From DATJHM01 sp035493895 (GTDB lineage: Bacteria > Chloroflexota > Ktedonobacteria > Ktedonobacterales > Ktedonobacteraceae), in NCBI GenBank assembly GCA_035493895.1, contig DATJHM010000146.1:1-26146 (forward strand): 26,146 nt of DNA, given 5' to 3'. This document shows positions 14,101 to 21,608 of this stretch, piece after piece. The translations under genes were made by a program, and so were the position numbers. Each line of letters starts with the position of its first letter. Position 1 is the stretch's first letter. Under the pieces are notes generated by a model. The model was not told where the DNA came from and searched no databases. It was given only the letters and a program-made list of their open reading frames with translations.

Positions 14101-14762
14101 AGCTGCGGCGACGTCCTCATTCGGTTGTTCTGCTTGATGAGCTGGAAAAAGCGCATCCTGAAGTGTTTGACCTCTTCTTGCAGGTCTTTGATGCGGGCCG
14201 CCTGACTGATGCGCAGGGACATACCGTAGATGCGCAGCATGCCATCTGGATTATGACCTCGAATGTGGGTACGGAGATGCTAGGACGCTCCATGCCCAGT
14301 GGCTTCCATGCAGGCATTAAAGGCACCGGGCAGGAGTTACAGAAAGAACGCTTGATGGAACGTTTGAGGCAGACCTTCCGTCCGGAGTTTCTCAACCGTA
14401 TCGACGATGTGATCATTTTCCATCCGTTGGATCAGGATCAGGCCCATGCGATTACGCGCCTGCAAATGAACGATCTTGCCGTGCGCTTACTGGAGCAAGG
14501 GCTGATGTTGCACGCCGAAGAGAGCGCGATTGATCTGCTCTGCAAAGAAGGCTTCAGCCAGACGCAGGGGGCAAGGCCACTGCGCCGGGCTATCGAGCGC
14601 CTGCTCACGGTGCCGCTTAGCCTGCGTATTCTGCTCGCGAATATTCCCGAAAATGGCGAGGTCTTTGTCCACGCCGTAGGTGATAAGCTAGAGATAGATA
14701 TACGCGAGCCTCAACGCGAGATGGACGCTCCACCCGTATGGGATGCCGAAGTGAACGCCTGA
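11151..14762 (+). CDS. Pseudo-CHAT / Clp_N / double AAA+ Clp unfoldase fusion
   Basis: This protein of about 1203 residues fuses two families. Residues about 1-385 are a CHAT (caspase/separase-like) domain, with 'IPWELMFD', 'VLHYAGPVP' (227-235), 'LIFLSYHEDE' (270-279) and 'LLLAGAGAVLLPRWPV'. The catalytic His expected in 'ACHG' is P233 and the catalytic Cys expected in 'SACE' is H276, so it is probably not a protease. A degenerate Clp_N domain follows (about 405-560). D1 has Walker A GESGVGKT (637-644), pore loop KYRG (681-684) and Walker B LFIDE (705-709). D2 has GPTGVGKT (924-931), pore loop GYVG (971-974) and VVLLDE (992-997). The D1-D2 linker is short, without the ClpB middle coiled coil, as in ClpA/ClpC. 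The ClpP-docking loop position reads SGF (1050-1052), not the usual hydrophobic-Gly-Phe. ATG 11151 is preferred over GTG 11145. Confidence 0.9.
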   Translation: MEQPAVLSITRSESSYRFRLDLPDGPALAGQEYSTELTVDLRERQRRSLQAAAQSMQALAFTEIKRQTLKLGAVNDALLTLGRFLFEALLPPPLQEALRRYDGALVLDTNTPDIPWELMFDVSSRPGRYLCNVLSVGRLAQDNGRERELLQRNSSAERPTRKLGRRELQGLSILFLVNPTGERTVAEEEVASLCTNLPESVSRIILYRQQANQLEMRVRMSADMPQVLHYAGPVPLLSGSNEPLLALAGNSRLDSVAADQLFQNLPRNPLIFLSYHEDERQFRSNSGSTGMQSERDEAMERLASALLLAGAGAVLLPRWPVHTARAREFAALFYQDVADGVMLGEALRRARVSMAQHYIDDTSWMSFILYGDPTQRLVVGSLSGKERPVEPQFEVFDDNHLISPILPSANTPDRRFLRAVLELALGEAKRMHKDYLGTPHLFIALTKLDGGCTQDALRNLGFSAKQVRDVIRLALGSGKATSDTPILPTRRCKEILQTAERNALNAGSNAVDERAIAQAVLSEGDGVTHELLTKLGINPSQLIELIMASSARALLELVPSAGASPEVVPEELPGAFGPEGGPFPSKGNNSVLERLGRDLTRQASTKQLTPLIGRDKEIRQLMQTLMLKDRNNPILIGESGVGKTTIVGGLAQRIIDGKVPPELRGKRLIELSASSLVAGTKYRGEFEERLLKVLEEAENSGNIILFIDEMHLLIGTGRAADGSIDAAGILKPALAGGRLRCIGATTPQEYRLIEKDAAMERRLRPIIIEEPSIEEAMAILQGMRELYEQHHHAEITEEALQASVNLSVQYLPNLRLPDKACSVLDEACSQARVFSIDAAEGDTVAETPIITAPMIAEVISYRTGIPVRAPGREERDRLLSLDTRLRARVIGQDEAVKRVAQAIQVSRAGLKPHNRPAGVFMFLGPTGVGKTELARALAAEVFGSEDHLIRVDMSEYMEKHAVSRMVGAPPGYVGYDQEGQLTGKLRRRPHSVVLLDELEKAHPEVFDLFLQVFDAGRLTDAQGHTVDAQHAIWIMTSNVGTEMLGRSMPSGFHAGIKGTGQELQKERLMERLRQTFRPEFLNRIDDVIIFHPLDQDQAHAITRLQMNDLAVRLLEQGLMLHAEESAIDLLCKEGFSQTQGARPLRRAIERLLTVPLSLRILLANIPENGEVFVHAVGDKLEIDIREPQREMDAPPVWDAEVNA

Positions 14763-14766
14763 AAAC

Positions 14767-14788
14767 GTCTCTCGTGCAGATTAGAGAC
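14767..14788. terminator. Possible shared hairpin between convergent genes
   Basis: GTCTCT (14767-14772) and AGAGAC (14783-14788) form a 6-bp stem in the 18-bp gap between the CHAT-Clp stop and the facing gene's stop, overlapping the latter. There is no T-run, so termination strength is doubtful. Confidence 0.3.
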
Positions 14789-15485
14789 CCAGGTAGGTGC
14801 GATATTGCTTCCATGTAGCGGCAATACGGCTGCGAACCTCAGAGCCAGCGATAGGCGTGAACAGCAGCGCAAGCACCACGCCTGTGACGATGCCTGTGCG
14901 GAACAGCGTCTTTGCAATCTGATGAGAGACCCGGGTCTGTGTCGAGGCTTGCATATCTTTTGCCTGCCTGCTCGCTTTATGCAAATTCTTGCTGGCCTGT
15001 TTCGTACCCTTGTTGATCCTGTTGCTCGTTTCGTCAAGCGTAGACGCGAGGTTTTTCTGGACCTTTCCCAGATTTTTCTGCGCGTCCTTTGTGCCCTTTC
15101 TGAGCCTGGATTGGGCCGCTTGCGTATTGCTTGTCAGGGTATCGCTTGCTGTCGAGATACTGCCCTGTATTGCCTCCTGAAATTTGCTGAAACGCTTCTG
15201 TGCCATTTTTTTGGCCTTCTTAGACGGCATTGGCTTGTGTTTCAGCAGTTCCTCCGCCAGACTGAGGCCTGCGGTCATAGTCGCAGATGCCTTGTCTACC
15301 CCTGTGTGTAACTTGTCCTGAACGTTTTCATAGGTGCTCTGTGCCGCATCCAACGCTGTGGCATAGGTAGATTGAGCTACATCCTTTGCCTTTGTGTAGG
15401 ATGTGGGGATAGCGTTCCTTGTGGCCGTTGTCACATCCTTTAATTTATGACTGTCTGTCCGGTATAGGGTGGAAAATTTTGCCAT
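14781..15485 (-). CDS. YtxH/LEA-like helical protein with C-terminal membrane anchor
   Basis: The start at 15485 is supported by GGAGG 5 nt before the ATG; 234 residues result. Residues about 15-190 are a highly charged Ala/Lys/Gln/Thr-rich region predicted to be long amphipathic helix, with loose 11-residue-like periodicity ('AQSTYATALDAAQSTYENV', 'KGTKDAQKNLGKVQKNLAS'), as in LEA or apolipoprotein-like proteins. It has one Cys-free hydrophobic segment, 'TGIVTGVVLALLFTPIAG', followed by SEVRSRI. That resembles the YtxH family pattern of a glycine-rich membrane helix, LLFxPxxG and xxR. A stress-related envelope role is an inference. It converges on the CHAT-Clp gene with 18 bp between stops. 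Confidence 0.7.
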   Translation of the reverse strand: MAKFSTLYRTDSHKLKDVTTATRNAIPTSYTKAKDVAQSTYATALDAAQSTYENVQDKLHTGVDKASATMTAGLSLAEELLKHKPMPSKKAKKMAQKRFSKFQEAIQGSISTASDTLTSNTQAAQSRLRKGTKDAQKNLGKVQKNLASTLDETSNRINKGTKQASKNLHKASRQAKDMQASTQTRVSHQIAKTLFRTGIVTGVVLALLFTPIAGSEVRSRIAATWKQYRTYLGL

Positions 15486-15813
15486 ATCAGCCTCCATTTC
15501 ATCCAGGTTTATACACGTAATGATATTTCTCAAGGGTGGTGGGTCTATCGTTCACATACACCACGTACTGGAAGTGCAGATGGTTTCATATTTATTATTT
15601 GTTAGAGTTTCTGATAGTACGATTATCTTAATAAGACTAATGATACATCCTATTTTGCTGCTCGCTTGTATATAACAATGAGTGTATATGCTATGCTTGC
15701 GCTGCTTATCGATTTTATCTTTATGTGTGGATGTAGCTATTCTCTACTTCGGAAATTTGTATTCTTGTTGATAATATGGGTGAAGAGACTGTTATGCGTA
15801 AAAAGGAGTGTGT
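15486..15813. other. Divergent intergenic interval
   Basis: About 330 AT-rich bp between the YtxH-like gene and the xylanase gene, expected to hold both promoters. I see no confident -35/-10 pair, no long inverted repeat and no gene. Confidence 0.4.
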
Positions 15814-16893
15814 GTGAAGAAGAAACGTTACCTGTTGTTTTTGCTGTTTCTGACAGTGTTGGTGAGCTGTACCAATAGCCTCAAGCATGAGAGCGCGCAG
15901 GCTACGCCGCAGGCCACGCCCGTCAATGCCACAACATTGCGGGCATTGGCCAGTTCCAGAGGCATCCTGATAGGTACGGCGGTTGATGCGAATGCTCTGG
16001 TACAAGATAGCAAGTATGCTGCGGTACTGGGGAGAGAGTTCAATCTTGTGACGCCTGAAAATGCCATGAAATTCGATGCGTTAGAGCCCGCTCCAGGCGT
16101 CTTTGATTTTAAGCAGGCCGATGCGATTGTTGCCTTTGCGAAGGCGCATCAGATGCAGATTCATGGCCACAATTTTGTCTGGTATCAGGCCTTACCAGAT
16201 TGGATAAAGCAGGGCTCTTTTACGAAGGCGCAACTGTCATCTATTTTGCATGACTATATTACAACGGTCATGAAACACTATAAAGGTCAGGTGATGATGT
16301 GGGATGTGGTGAATGAGGCGTTAACTGATCAAGGAGCTTTTCGTTCTTCGATCTGGTACAACACGATGGGCCCTGACTTTCTTGACGAGGCTTTTCGTTG
16401 GGCGCACGAGGCCGATCCGCAGGTTCAGCTTTTTTATAACGATTACGGGGCGGAGACAGAGGGCGTGAAGTCAGATGCCATCTATGCTCTGGTCAAAGGG
16501 ATGCTTGCGAGGGGCGTGCCCATTAACGGCGTCGGCTTTCAGATGCATGTGGGGCTGAACAGTGCCCCTTCAGAGCAAGCGGTCATCGCGAACATGCAGC
16601 GGTTTGCAGCACTGGGCCTCAAAGTGCAGATCTCAGAAATGGATGTTATGATCCAGGGCGATCCTCGGCCCCTTGAGCAGAAGCTACAGGCGCAGGCGCA
16701 GATCTATCAGAATATGCTCTCGGCCTGTCTCGCGGTGAGTGCCTGTGAATCTTTTACAATGTGGGGTTTTACCGATCGTTATACCTGGATACCGGCCTCA
16801 ACCGGCCATCCTGATCAACCATTGATTTTTGATAGCAACTACCAGCGTAAGCCCGCTTATACTGCGCTTGTACAGACGTTGCGGCAACGCTAA
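15814..16893 (+). CDS. GH10 endo-1,4-beta-xylanase, predicted lipoprotein
   Basis: The 359-residue protein is a single-domain glycoside hydrolase family 10 enzyme, a retaining endoxylanase that cuts beta-1,4-xylan. Conserved motifs are 'TPENAMKFD', 'HGHNFVWYQALPDW', the acid/base E168 in 'WDVVNEA', 'FYNDYG', 'GVGFQMH' and the nucleophile E275 in 'QISEMDVM'. The N-terminus is a lipoprotein signal, with a hydrophobic core ending in LVSC, so Cys19 would be lipidated and the enzyme tethered to the outer face of the membrane. GTG 15814 is chosen over GTG 15808 because AAAAGGAG (15801-15808) would otherwise overlap the start. No carbohydrate-binding module is present. It lies 148 bp before the GT39-type gene on the same strand. 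Confidence 0.93.
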   Translation: MKKKRYLLFLLFLTVLVSCTNSLKHESAQATPQATPVNATTLRALASSRGILIGTAVDANALVQDSKYAAVLGREFNLVTPENAMKFDALEPAPGVFDFKQADAIVAFAKAHQMQIHGHNFVWYQALPDWIKQGSFTKAQLSSILHDYITTVMKHYKGQVMMWDVVNEALTDQGAFRSSIWYNTMGPDFLDEAFRWAHEADPQVQLFYNDYGAETEGVKSDAIYALVKGMLARGVPINGVGFQMHVGLNSAPSEQAVIANMQRFAALGLKVQISEMDVMIQGDPRPLEQKLQAQAQIYQNMLSACLAVSACESFTMWGFTDRYTWIPASTGHPDQPLIFDSNYQRKPAYTALVQTLRQR

Positions 16894-17041
16894 ACTCATC
16901 CAGCTTTCTGCTCTTTTCCATAAACACAGGTATTTTATGACAATAGCTCATAAATTATGTGTTACGAGTATACTGAGTAATAGGGGTTTATATCTATTCA
17001 AACGCATTGTGCCTGCAAGTGGAACAATGCGTGGGACTGGA

Positions 17042-19087
17042 ATGGAAAAGATGGATAGGCTCGTGATATGGCGACTGCGCAATAGCTTATTGCGCAGTTC
17101 AGCTGGAATAAAATGGTATTCCTGGCAGCATGTGGCGATGGGTATGATCCTTTTGCTTGCAGCCGCGCTAAGTTTTTTTCGCCTGGATCAACTTGGATAT
17201 GGAAATGTATATTATGCAGCAGCGGTGAAGAGTATGCTTCAGAGCTGGCATAATTACTTTTTTGTCTCGTTCGACTCCGCAAATTTTGTGTCAGTTGATA
17301 AACCTCCTATTGGCCTGTGGGTACAGACAGCGAGCGCGAAGTTGTTTGGCTTTACCGGATGGAACTTGCTCTGGCCTCAGGCCCTGGCCGGTGTGTTCTC
17401 TGTCGCTGTACTCTATATGCTGGTGAGGCGTAGTTTTGGTCCGCTTGCCGGTGTGATTGCGGCTCTGGCCCTGGCCTTGACGCCGATCAATGTGGTCACT
17501 AATCGCAATAATACGGCTGATAGCCTGCTGGTTCTGACGGTATTGCTGGCCACATGGACGATATGTCGGGCGATGGAGAGCGGGCGGTTGCGCTGGCTAC
17601 TCCTCTGTGCTGTATTGATGGGCATCGGATTTAATATAAAAGCGCTTCAGGCATATCTTGTCTTGCCCGCGTTCGGGCTGGCGTATATGCTAGGAATAGC
17701 GGGCCACTGGCAGGTACGTTGTTTGCGCCTTGGCGTCGCTTTCTTGCTTCTGCTCATCGTTTCATTGTCATGGATCATTGCCGTCGATCTCGTGCCTGCG
17801 GCCAACCGTCCATATGTAGGGTCCAGCCAGACAAACTCGGAATTAGAGTTGGCCATCGGTTATAATGGCCTGATCCGTCTTCTGGGCATCGGCGGAAGTC
17901 AGAGCGCATCGGCATCTCATGCAGATACTTCATCCGCATCGCTCGGAACGCTTATCAGTACATTTATCGCCTCTGATGAAACTGGCAGTCCCGGTCCTTT
18001 GCGCCTCTTCAATCAGCAGCTAGGGTCACAGATCGGTTGGCTATTGCCGCTGGCGCTTATTGGCCTGCTGGTCGCTTGCTGGCAGACGAAAATTCGTTTT
18101 CCGCTCAACCAGAAACGGCGGGCGCTTCTGCTCTGGGGAACCTGGCTTTTGACGGTGGGCGCTTTTTTCAGTGTGGCAGGATTTTTTCATACCTACTACC
18201 TGGTCATGCTGGCTCCTGCTGTCTGCGCCCTCGTCGGGATTGGCGTGGCATCCCTCTTACAGGAATATTTGCGTACTGACTGGCGTAGCTGGCTCTTTCC
18301 CTGTGCACTTCTGATTACCGGAGGGATACAGGTGTTATTGCTTGCTCCCTATCCCGCTTATAGCAGATTTTTGTTGCCCGCGATCATTGGTCTCAGCGCA
18401 CTGGCGGTTCTCCTCCTCAGTCTGGTGACGTGCGTGATACGTCTGCGCGTGCCAGTGATGTTAACTTGCGGCGTATCTCTGGGCTTGCTGGCGCTTTTTG
18501 TGTCGCCATTGCTCTGGTCTACGCTATCCGTGCTGCATGCTGGTGATATGCTCATACCAAGGGCTGGCCCGGCGTTGGCTTCATCGCAAGTAGCGACATC
18601 GGCAGCCAATTACGCTTATGATGAAGAGCGGCAGAGACTGATTCAGTATCTTCTACTCCACGAAGGGAAGACCCGCTTTTTGCTGGCGACGCTGGATTCT
18701 TTGACGGCCGCACCCATTATCCTTGCAACCGATAAGCCAGTGATGGCACTGGGAGGCTTTTTAGGCATCGACCCGATTGTGACGCCGGAAAAGCTCTCTG
18801 TACTAGTGGCGGGCGGAGAGGTGCGCTACTTCTTGCTTCCCTATTTTCAAGTTTCGCAATTACCTGTGCAGATCCGCCAGGCTCTGGCGCAAAAAGACTT
18901 TGCCAGATTCGGGATTGCGAGCAGTCTGGTTGCGCTATTAAGCTGGGTCAATACAAATTGTCAGCTCGTCCCGGATGAGCTCTGGCGCGTCCAGTCCGAG
19001 CAGGCTTCGACTACCAACCAGGGGCAGTTCTCGTTTGGTGGCGTCTCGGAAAAACTGTATAGTTGTGCGAAGCATCATCGCCGCTGA
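17042..19087 (+). CDS. GT39/ArnT-like membrane glycosyltransferase
   Basis: An integral membrane protein of about 681 residues with roughly a dozen hydrophobic helices. 'YGNVYYAAAVKSM', 'VDKPPIGLWVQTASAKLFG' and 'TPINVVTNRNNTADSLLVL' are typical of the PMT_2/glycosyltransferase family 39 proteins of Chloroflexota and Actinobacteria, which use polyprenyl-phosphate sugars on the outer face of the membrane. After the membrane part come further helices and an outside C-terminal domain (about 530-681). The acceptor is not predictable. The start is uncertain: the open frame reaches back into the xylanase gene, and ATG 17042, 17027, 17054 or 16937 are all possible. 17042 keeps the conserved N-terminal helix without overlap. 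It ends 8 bp before the converging acetate kinase stop. Confidence 0.82.
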   Translation: MEKMDRLVIWRLRNSLLRSSAGIKWYSWQHVAMGMILLLAAALSFFRLDQLGYGNVYYAAAVKSMLQSWHNYFFVSFDSANFVSVDKPPIGLWVQTASAKLFGFTGWNLLWPQALAGVFSVAVLYMLVRRSFGPLAGVIAALALALTPINVVTNRNNTADSLLVLTVLLATWTICRAMESGRLRWLLLCAVLMGIGFNIKALQAYLVLPAFGLAYMLGIAGHWQVRCLRLGVAFLLLLIVSLSWIIAVDLVPAANRPYVGSSQTNSELELAIGYNGLIRLLGIGGSQSASASHADTSSASLGTLISTFIASDETGSPGPLRLFNQQLGSQIGWLLPLALIGLLVACWQTKIRFPLNQKRRALLLWGTWLLTVGAFFSVAGFFHTYYLVMLAPAVCALVGIGVASLLQEYLRTDWRSWLFPCALLITGGIQVLLLAPYPAYSRFLLPAIIGLSALAVLLLSLVTCVIRLRVPVMLTCGVSLGLLALFVSPLLWSTLSVLHAGDMLIPRAGPALASSQVATSAANYAYDEERQRLIQYLLLHEGKTRFLLATLDSLTAAPIILATDKPVMALGGFLGIDPIVTPEKLSVLVAGGEVRYFLLPYFQVSQLPVQIRQALAQKDFARFGIASSLVALLSWVNTNCQLVPDELWRVQSEQASTTNQGQFSFGGVSEKLYSCAKHHRR

Positions 19088-19095
19088 CGGCTTGT

Positions 19096-20319
19096 CTATT
19101 GGGCTTGAGAAAGCTTCCAGCACTCTCTGGCAATTTCCCAATCCTCTTCAGTGTGAATGAGTAAAACACGCACGGCTGAGGTGGACGTGGAAATTTCCTG
19201 ATCGGCGGGTGATTGCTGGTTTTTTGCTTCGTCAAGCTCTAGATGCAGAAAACCGAAGGCGTCACAGGCTCTGGCACGTATTTGAGGATCATTCTCACCG
19301 ATGCCACCGGTAAAGGCGATGACATCGACTCCTCCCAATACCGCCAGCATCGCTCCCATGCAACTGCGCAGACGATGGACAAAGATGTCCACTGCCAGTT
19401 TTGCGCGTGCGTTTCCTTGCTGGATCGCCTCATGAAGCAGCCGCAAATCTCCCGAAACGCCCGAGATGCCGAGCAGTCCGGATTCTTTATTGAGTTGATG
19501 ATCGAGCTGCTCGGCGGTATATCCTTTTTCTCGTTGCAGATAAAAAAGAATACCCGGATCAATCGAGCCAGAGCGTGTCCCCATCATCAGACCTTCCAGG
19601 GGCGTAAAACCCATGGTGGTATCGATACTATGGCCGTCCCGAATCGCGGCAAGAGAGCAACCATTCCCCAGATGACAGTTGATGATGCGCAGCTCTTGAG
19701 GATCGCGCTGTACAATATCGGCTATGCGCTGCGTGCAATATTGGTGACTGATGCCGTGGAAGCCATAGCGTTGAAGATGCTGTTCGTACCAGGCATAAGG
19801 CCCTGGATAGATCGTGCTTTCCGGGAGCAAATGACGATGAAAGGCGGTATCAAAAACGGCAATCTGAGGTGTATCGCCAAGTAACTGTTCGATGATCTTG
19901 ATCCCTTCCAGGTTCGCGGGATTATGGAGTGGCGCGAACTCTGAGATCTTGCGCAAGTTCTCTATCACGGTCGGTGTGACGCGTATGCTGGTACGATATT
20001 CAGGGCCGCCGTGAACGACGCGATGTCCGACCAGTGTGATCTCTGAGGGGTGCTCAATCACTTTTGTTGGTCCCTGCCAGAGCGTTTTCAGTATCTGTTG
20101 CAGTATCTGGCCACGCTCCTGAGAAGTAATCTGTTGCTCAATCTTCTGACCATGAAGTGTGCTCACGGTAAGCGAGGCGCGATCATTCTGCCGGGTCCAA
20201 TCGCCGTGAGCCGTCCATAACGGCTGTGGTGGTTCGCCCGGTAGCTTTTCATCGATCTCATAGAGGCAGCTTTTCTGGCTGCTGGAACCGGCATTTAAAA
20301 CCAATATTTTCGTCATCAT
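19096..20319 (-). CDS. ackA: Acetate kinase
   Basis: The 407-residue protein is a full-length acetate kinase, catalysing acetate + ATP to acetyl phosphate + ADP (reversible) in the cytoplasm. ASKHA-family motifs are clear: 'ILVLNAGSSSQK' (phosphate 1), 'LVGHRVVHGG', the catalytic Asp in 'VFDTAFH', 'HGISH', 'INCHLGNG', 'DTTMGFTPLEGLMMGTRSG' and 'FTGGIGEN'. It would form ATP from acetyl phosphate in overflow or phosphoketolase metabolism. Neither pta nor a phosphoketolase gene is in the window, so the source of acetyl phosphate is unseen. Two consecutive ATG codons (20319, 20316) follow AAAGGA at 4 and 7 nt; the second is spaced better. A TATACT-like -10 on the minus strand lies near 20391-20396. 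Confidence 0.96.
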   Translation of the reverse strand: MMTKILVLNAGSSSQKSCLYEIDEKLPGEPPQPLWTAHGDWTRQNDRASLTVSTLHGQKIEQQITSQERGQILQQILKTLWQGPTKVIEHPSEITLVGHRVVHGGPEYRTSIRVTPTVIENLRKISEFAPLHNPANLEGIKIIEQLLGDTPQIAVFDTAFHRHLLPESTIYPGPYAWYEQHLQRYGFHGISHQYCTQRIADIVQRDPQELRIINCHLGNGCSLAAIRDGHSIDTTMGFTPLEGLMMGTRSGSIDPGILFYLQREKGYTAEQLDHQLNKESGLLGISGVSGDLRLLHEAIQQGNARAKLAVDIFVHRLRSCMGAMLAVLGGVDVIAFTGGIGENDPQIRARACDAFGFLHLELDEAKNQQSPADQEISTSTSAVRVLLIHTEEDWEIARECWKLSQAQ

Positions 20320-20450
20320 ACTATCCTTTATCGGCTAGAGGTGATATATCTTTAGTGCCTATTTGTCCTCCGCATAAGATTGAGTATAATGCATGAAGCT
20401 CACAAAACGATCACAGCATACGAGCGCTGTTTATCGCTCTCTCGTTCCCG

Positions 20451-20533
20451 TAAGTACATTCAAGCAATGTTTGCGGAATCCGTTGTGCTGCCAAACAGGC
20501 AAACATTCCGCGTTTGATCCTTGAATGTACTTA
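20451..20533. repeat. 83-bp palindromic element (MITE/REP-like)
   Basis: The ends TAAGTACATTCAAG (20451-20464) and CTTGAATGTACTTA (20520-20533) are perfect 14-bp inverted repeats. Inside are a second perfect pair, AATGTTTGC (20466-20474) and GCAAACATT (20499-20507), and an alternative pair, GCGGAAT (20473-20479) with ATTCCGC (20505-20511). No T-run follows, and it lies upstream of both flanking genes, so it is not an ordinary terminator. It could be a small non-autonomous mobile element, a structured RNA, or a double operator. No obvious target duplication is seen. Confidence 0.65.
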
Positions 20534-20594
20534 GATGGTTAACGTGAGAGGCTAGGGCGCAGGCAAGCAGGGCCGCTACGAGAGATACAATATG

Positions 20595-20606
20595 TTACTA
20601 TAGTAA
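20595..20606. promoter_or_regulatory. Perfect 12-bp palindrome overlapping a -10-like hexamer
   Basis: TTACTATAGTAA is its own reverse complement and contains TATAGT (20599-20604), a 5-of-6 match to the -10 consensus, 45 bp before the hydrolase start. This is how many MarR/TetR-type operators sit. The -35 is poor, and no regulator gene lies nearby. Confidence 0.35.
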
Positions 20607-20649
20607 TTGATAAATACGCATATATCTGTTTGAATCTGAGAGAAAGTGC

Positions 20650-21396
20650 GTGGACAAGGTTACAGTACAATATGCCCGGGTGGGAAGCTACCGGGTGCGC
20701 TACGAAGTTGTTGGAGAGGGTGAGCCGGTGGTGCTGGTGCATGGGTTGTCGGGCTCGACGCTCTGGTGGCGCAGAAATATGGCGGCATTGGCCAGGTATC
20801 ATCGTGTCTATCTTGTCGATCTGCCCGGCTTTGGGGCGATGCGATTTCCGCGTAGCCGTTTTGTGTTAGAGCAGGCAGCTTCCTGGCTTGTGGAATGGAT
20901 GGAGGCTGTGGGCCTGCAAAAAGTACATCTGATCGGACATTCTATGGGTGGCCATATCTGCCTCTGGTTGGCCGCTTATCATCCTGAGATTGTGTCACGC
21001 CTCGTTCTGACGGCACCTGCTATCATTCCTCGTACGAATACGGTTTTTGGCTACTTTTTACCGTTACTGGCAGGCACACGCTACACGTCTCCCAGTTTTC
21101 TGGGCATTTTGTTATATGATGCATTGCGTGCGGGCCCACTGACGCTGTTTCAGGCTGCAAGTGATTTGATTGCCCACGATGGACGCGCCGTGATGCAACG
21201 GGTACAGGCTCCCACGCTCCTGCTATGGGGCGAGCATGATACACTGGTGCCTACAACGTTTGCTCCGCTTATACGCGAGGGAATTCCTGATGCACGCTTG
21301 CATATCCTCGAAGGGGCAGGTCATGTCTGTATGTTTGATCGTGCCCATGAGTTTAACAGGGCGGTGCTGGCATTTTTACGGGGTGAGGAAGTCTAG
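20650..21396 (+). CDS. Alpha/beta-fold hydrolase
   Basis: The 248-residue protein is a complete alpha/beta hydrolase. It has the oxyanion region VLVHGLSGS (28-36), the nucleophile elbow GHSMGG with Ser98, an acid in WGEHD (Asp197) and His225 in GAGHVCM, with a short helical cap around 125-175. The family includes esterases, thioesterases and lactonases; the substrate cannot be assigned. The Ser nucleophile argues against OleB, which uses Asp. The GTG start has a weak purine-rich ribosome site (GAGAGAAAG). It precedes the ketosynthase operon on the same strand by 212 bp, so a shared pathway is possible but not shown. Confidence 0.88.
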   Translation: MDKVTVQYARVGSYRVRYEVVGEGEPVVLVHGLSGSTLWWRRNMAALARYHRVYLVDLPGFGAMRFPRSRFVLEQAASWLVEWMEAVGLQKVHLIGHSMGGHICLWLAAYHPEIVSRLVLTAPAIIPRTNTVFGYFLPLLAGTRYTSPSFLGILLYDALRAGPLTLFQAASDLIAHDGRAVMQRVQAPTLLLWGEHDTLVPTTFAPLIREGIPDARLHILEGAGHVCMFDRAHEFNRAVLAFLRGEEV

Positions 21397-21608
21397 CGAA
21401 GCCTCAGCAGGTCTATCTGGCGAGATACTCTTATGCGCAAATAGCGGAAATTCTGGCTGAGGATGCTATATGGGACATTTGACCCATGCCATGCATACTT
21501 CCCTCTTTTAAACTTATACGTGTTATATATAAATGGCAGGATATATCGTTTCAAGATCTGAAAAACGATTTTTTGCTCAATAAATTTGTGGCGATAGGAT
21601 AGGGATTT

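Larger units (their letters stand above)
20320..20649. other. Divergent intergenic interval with palindromic element
   Basis: About 330 bp with no gene between ackA (minus) and the hydrolase (plus). It holds the 83-bp palindromic element (20451-20533) and a 12-bp perfect palindrome (20595-20606). Confidence 0.6.

Noticed and set aside
21402..21462. Inverted pair CCTCAGC/GCTGAGG after the hydrolase gene
   Set aside because: Only 7 bp with a 47-bp spacer and no T-run; such pairs are expected by chance in a region this size.
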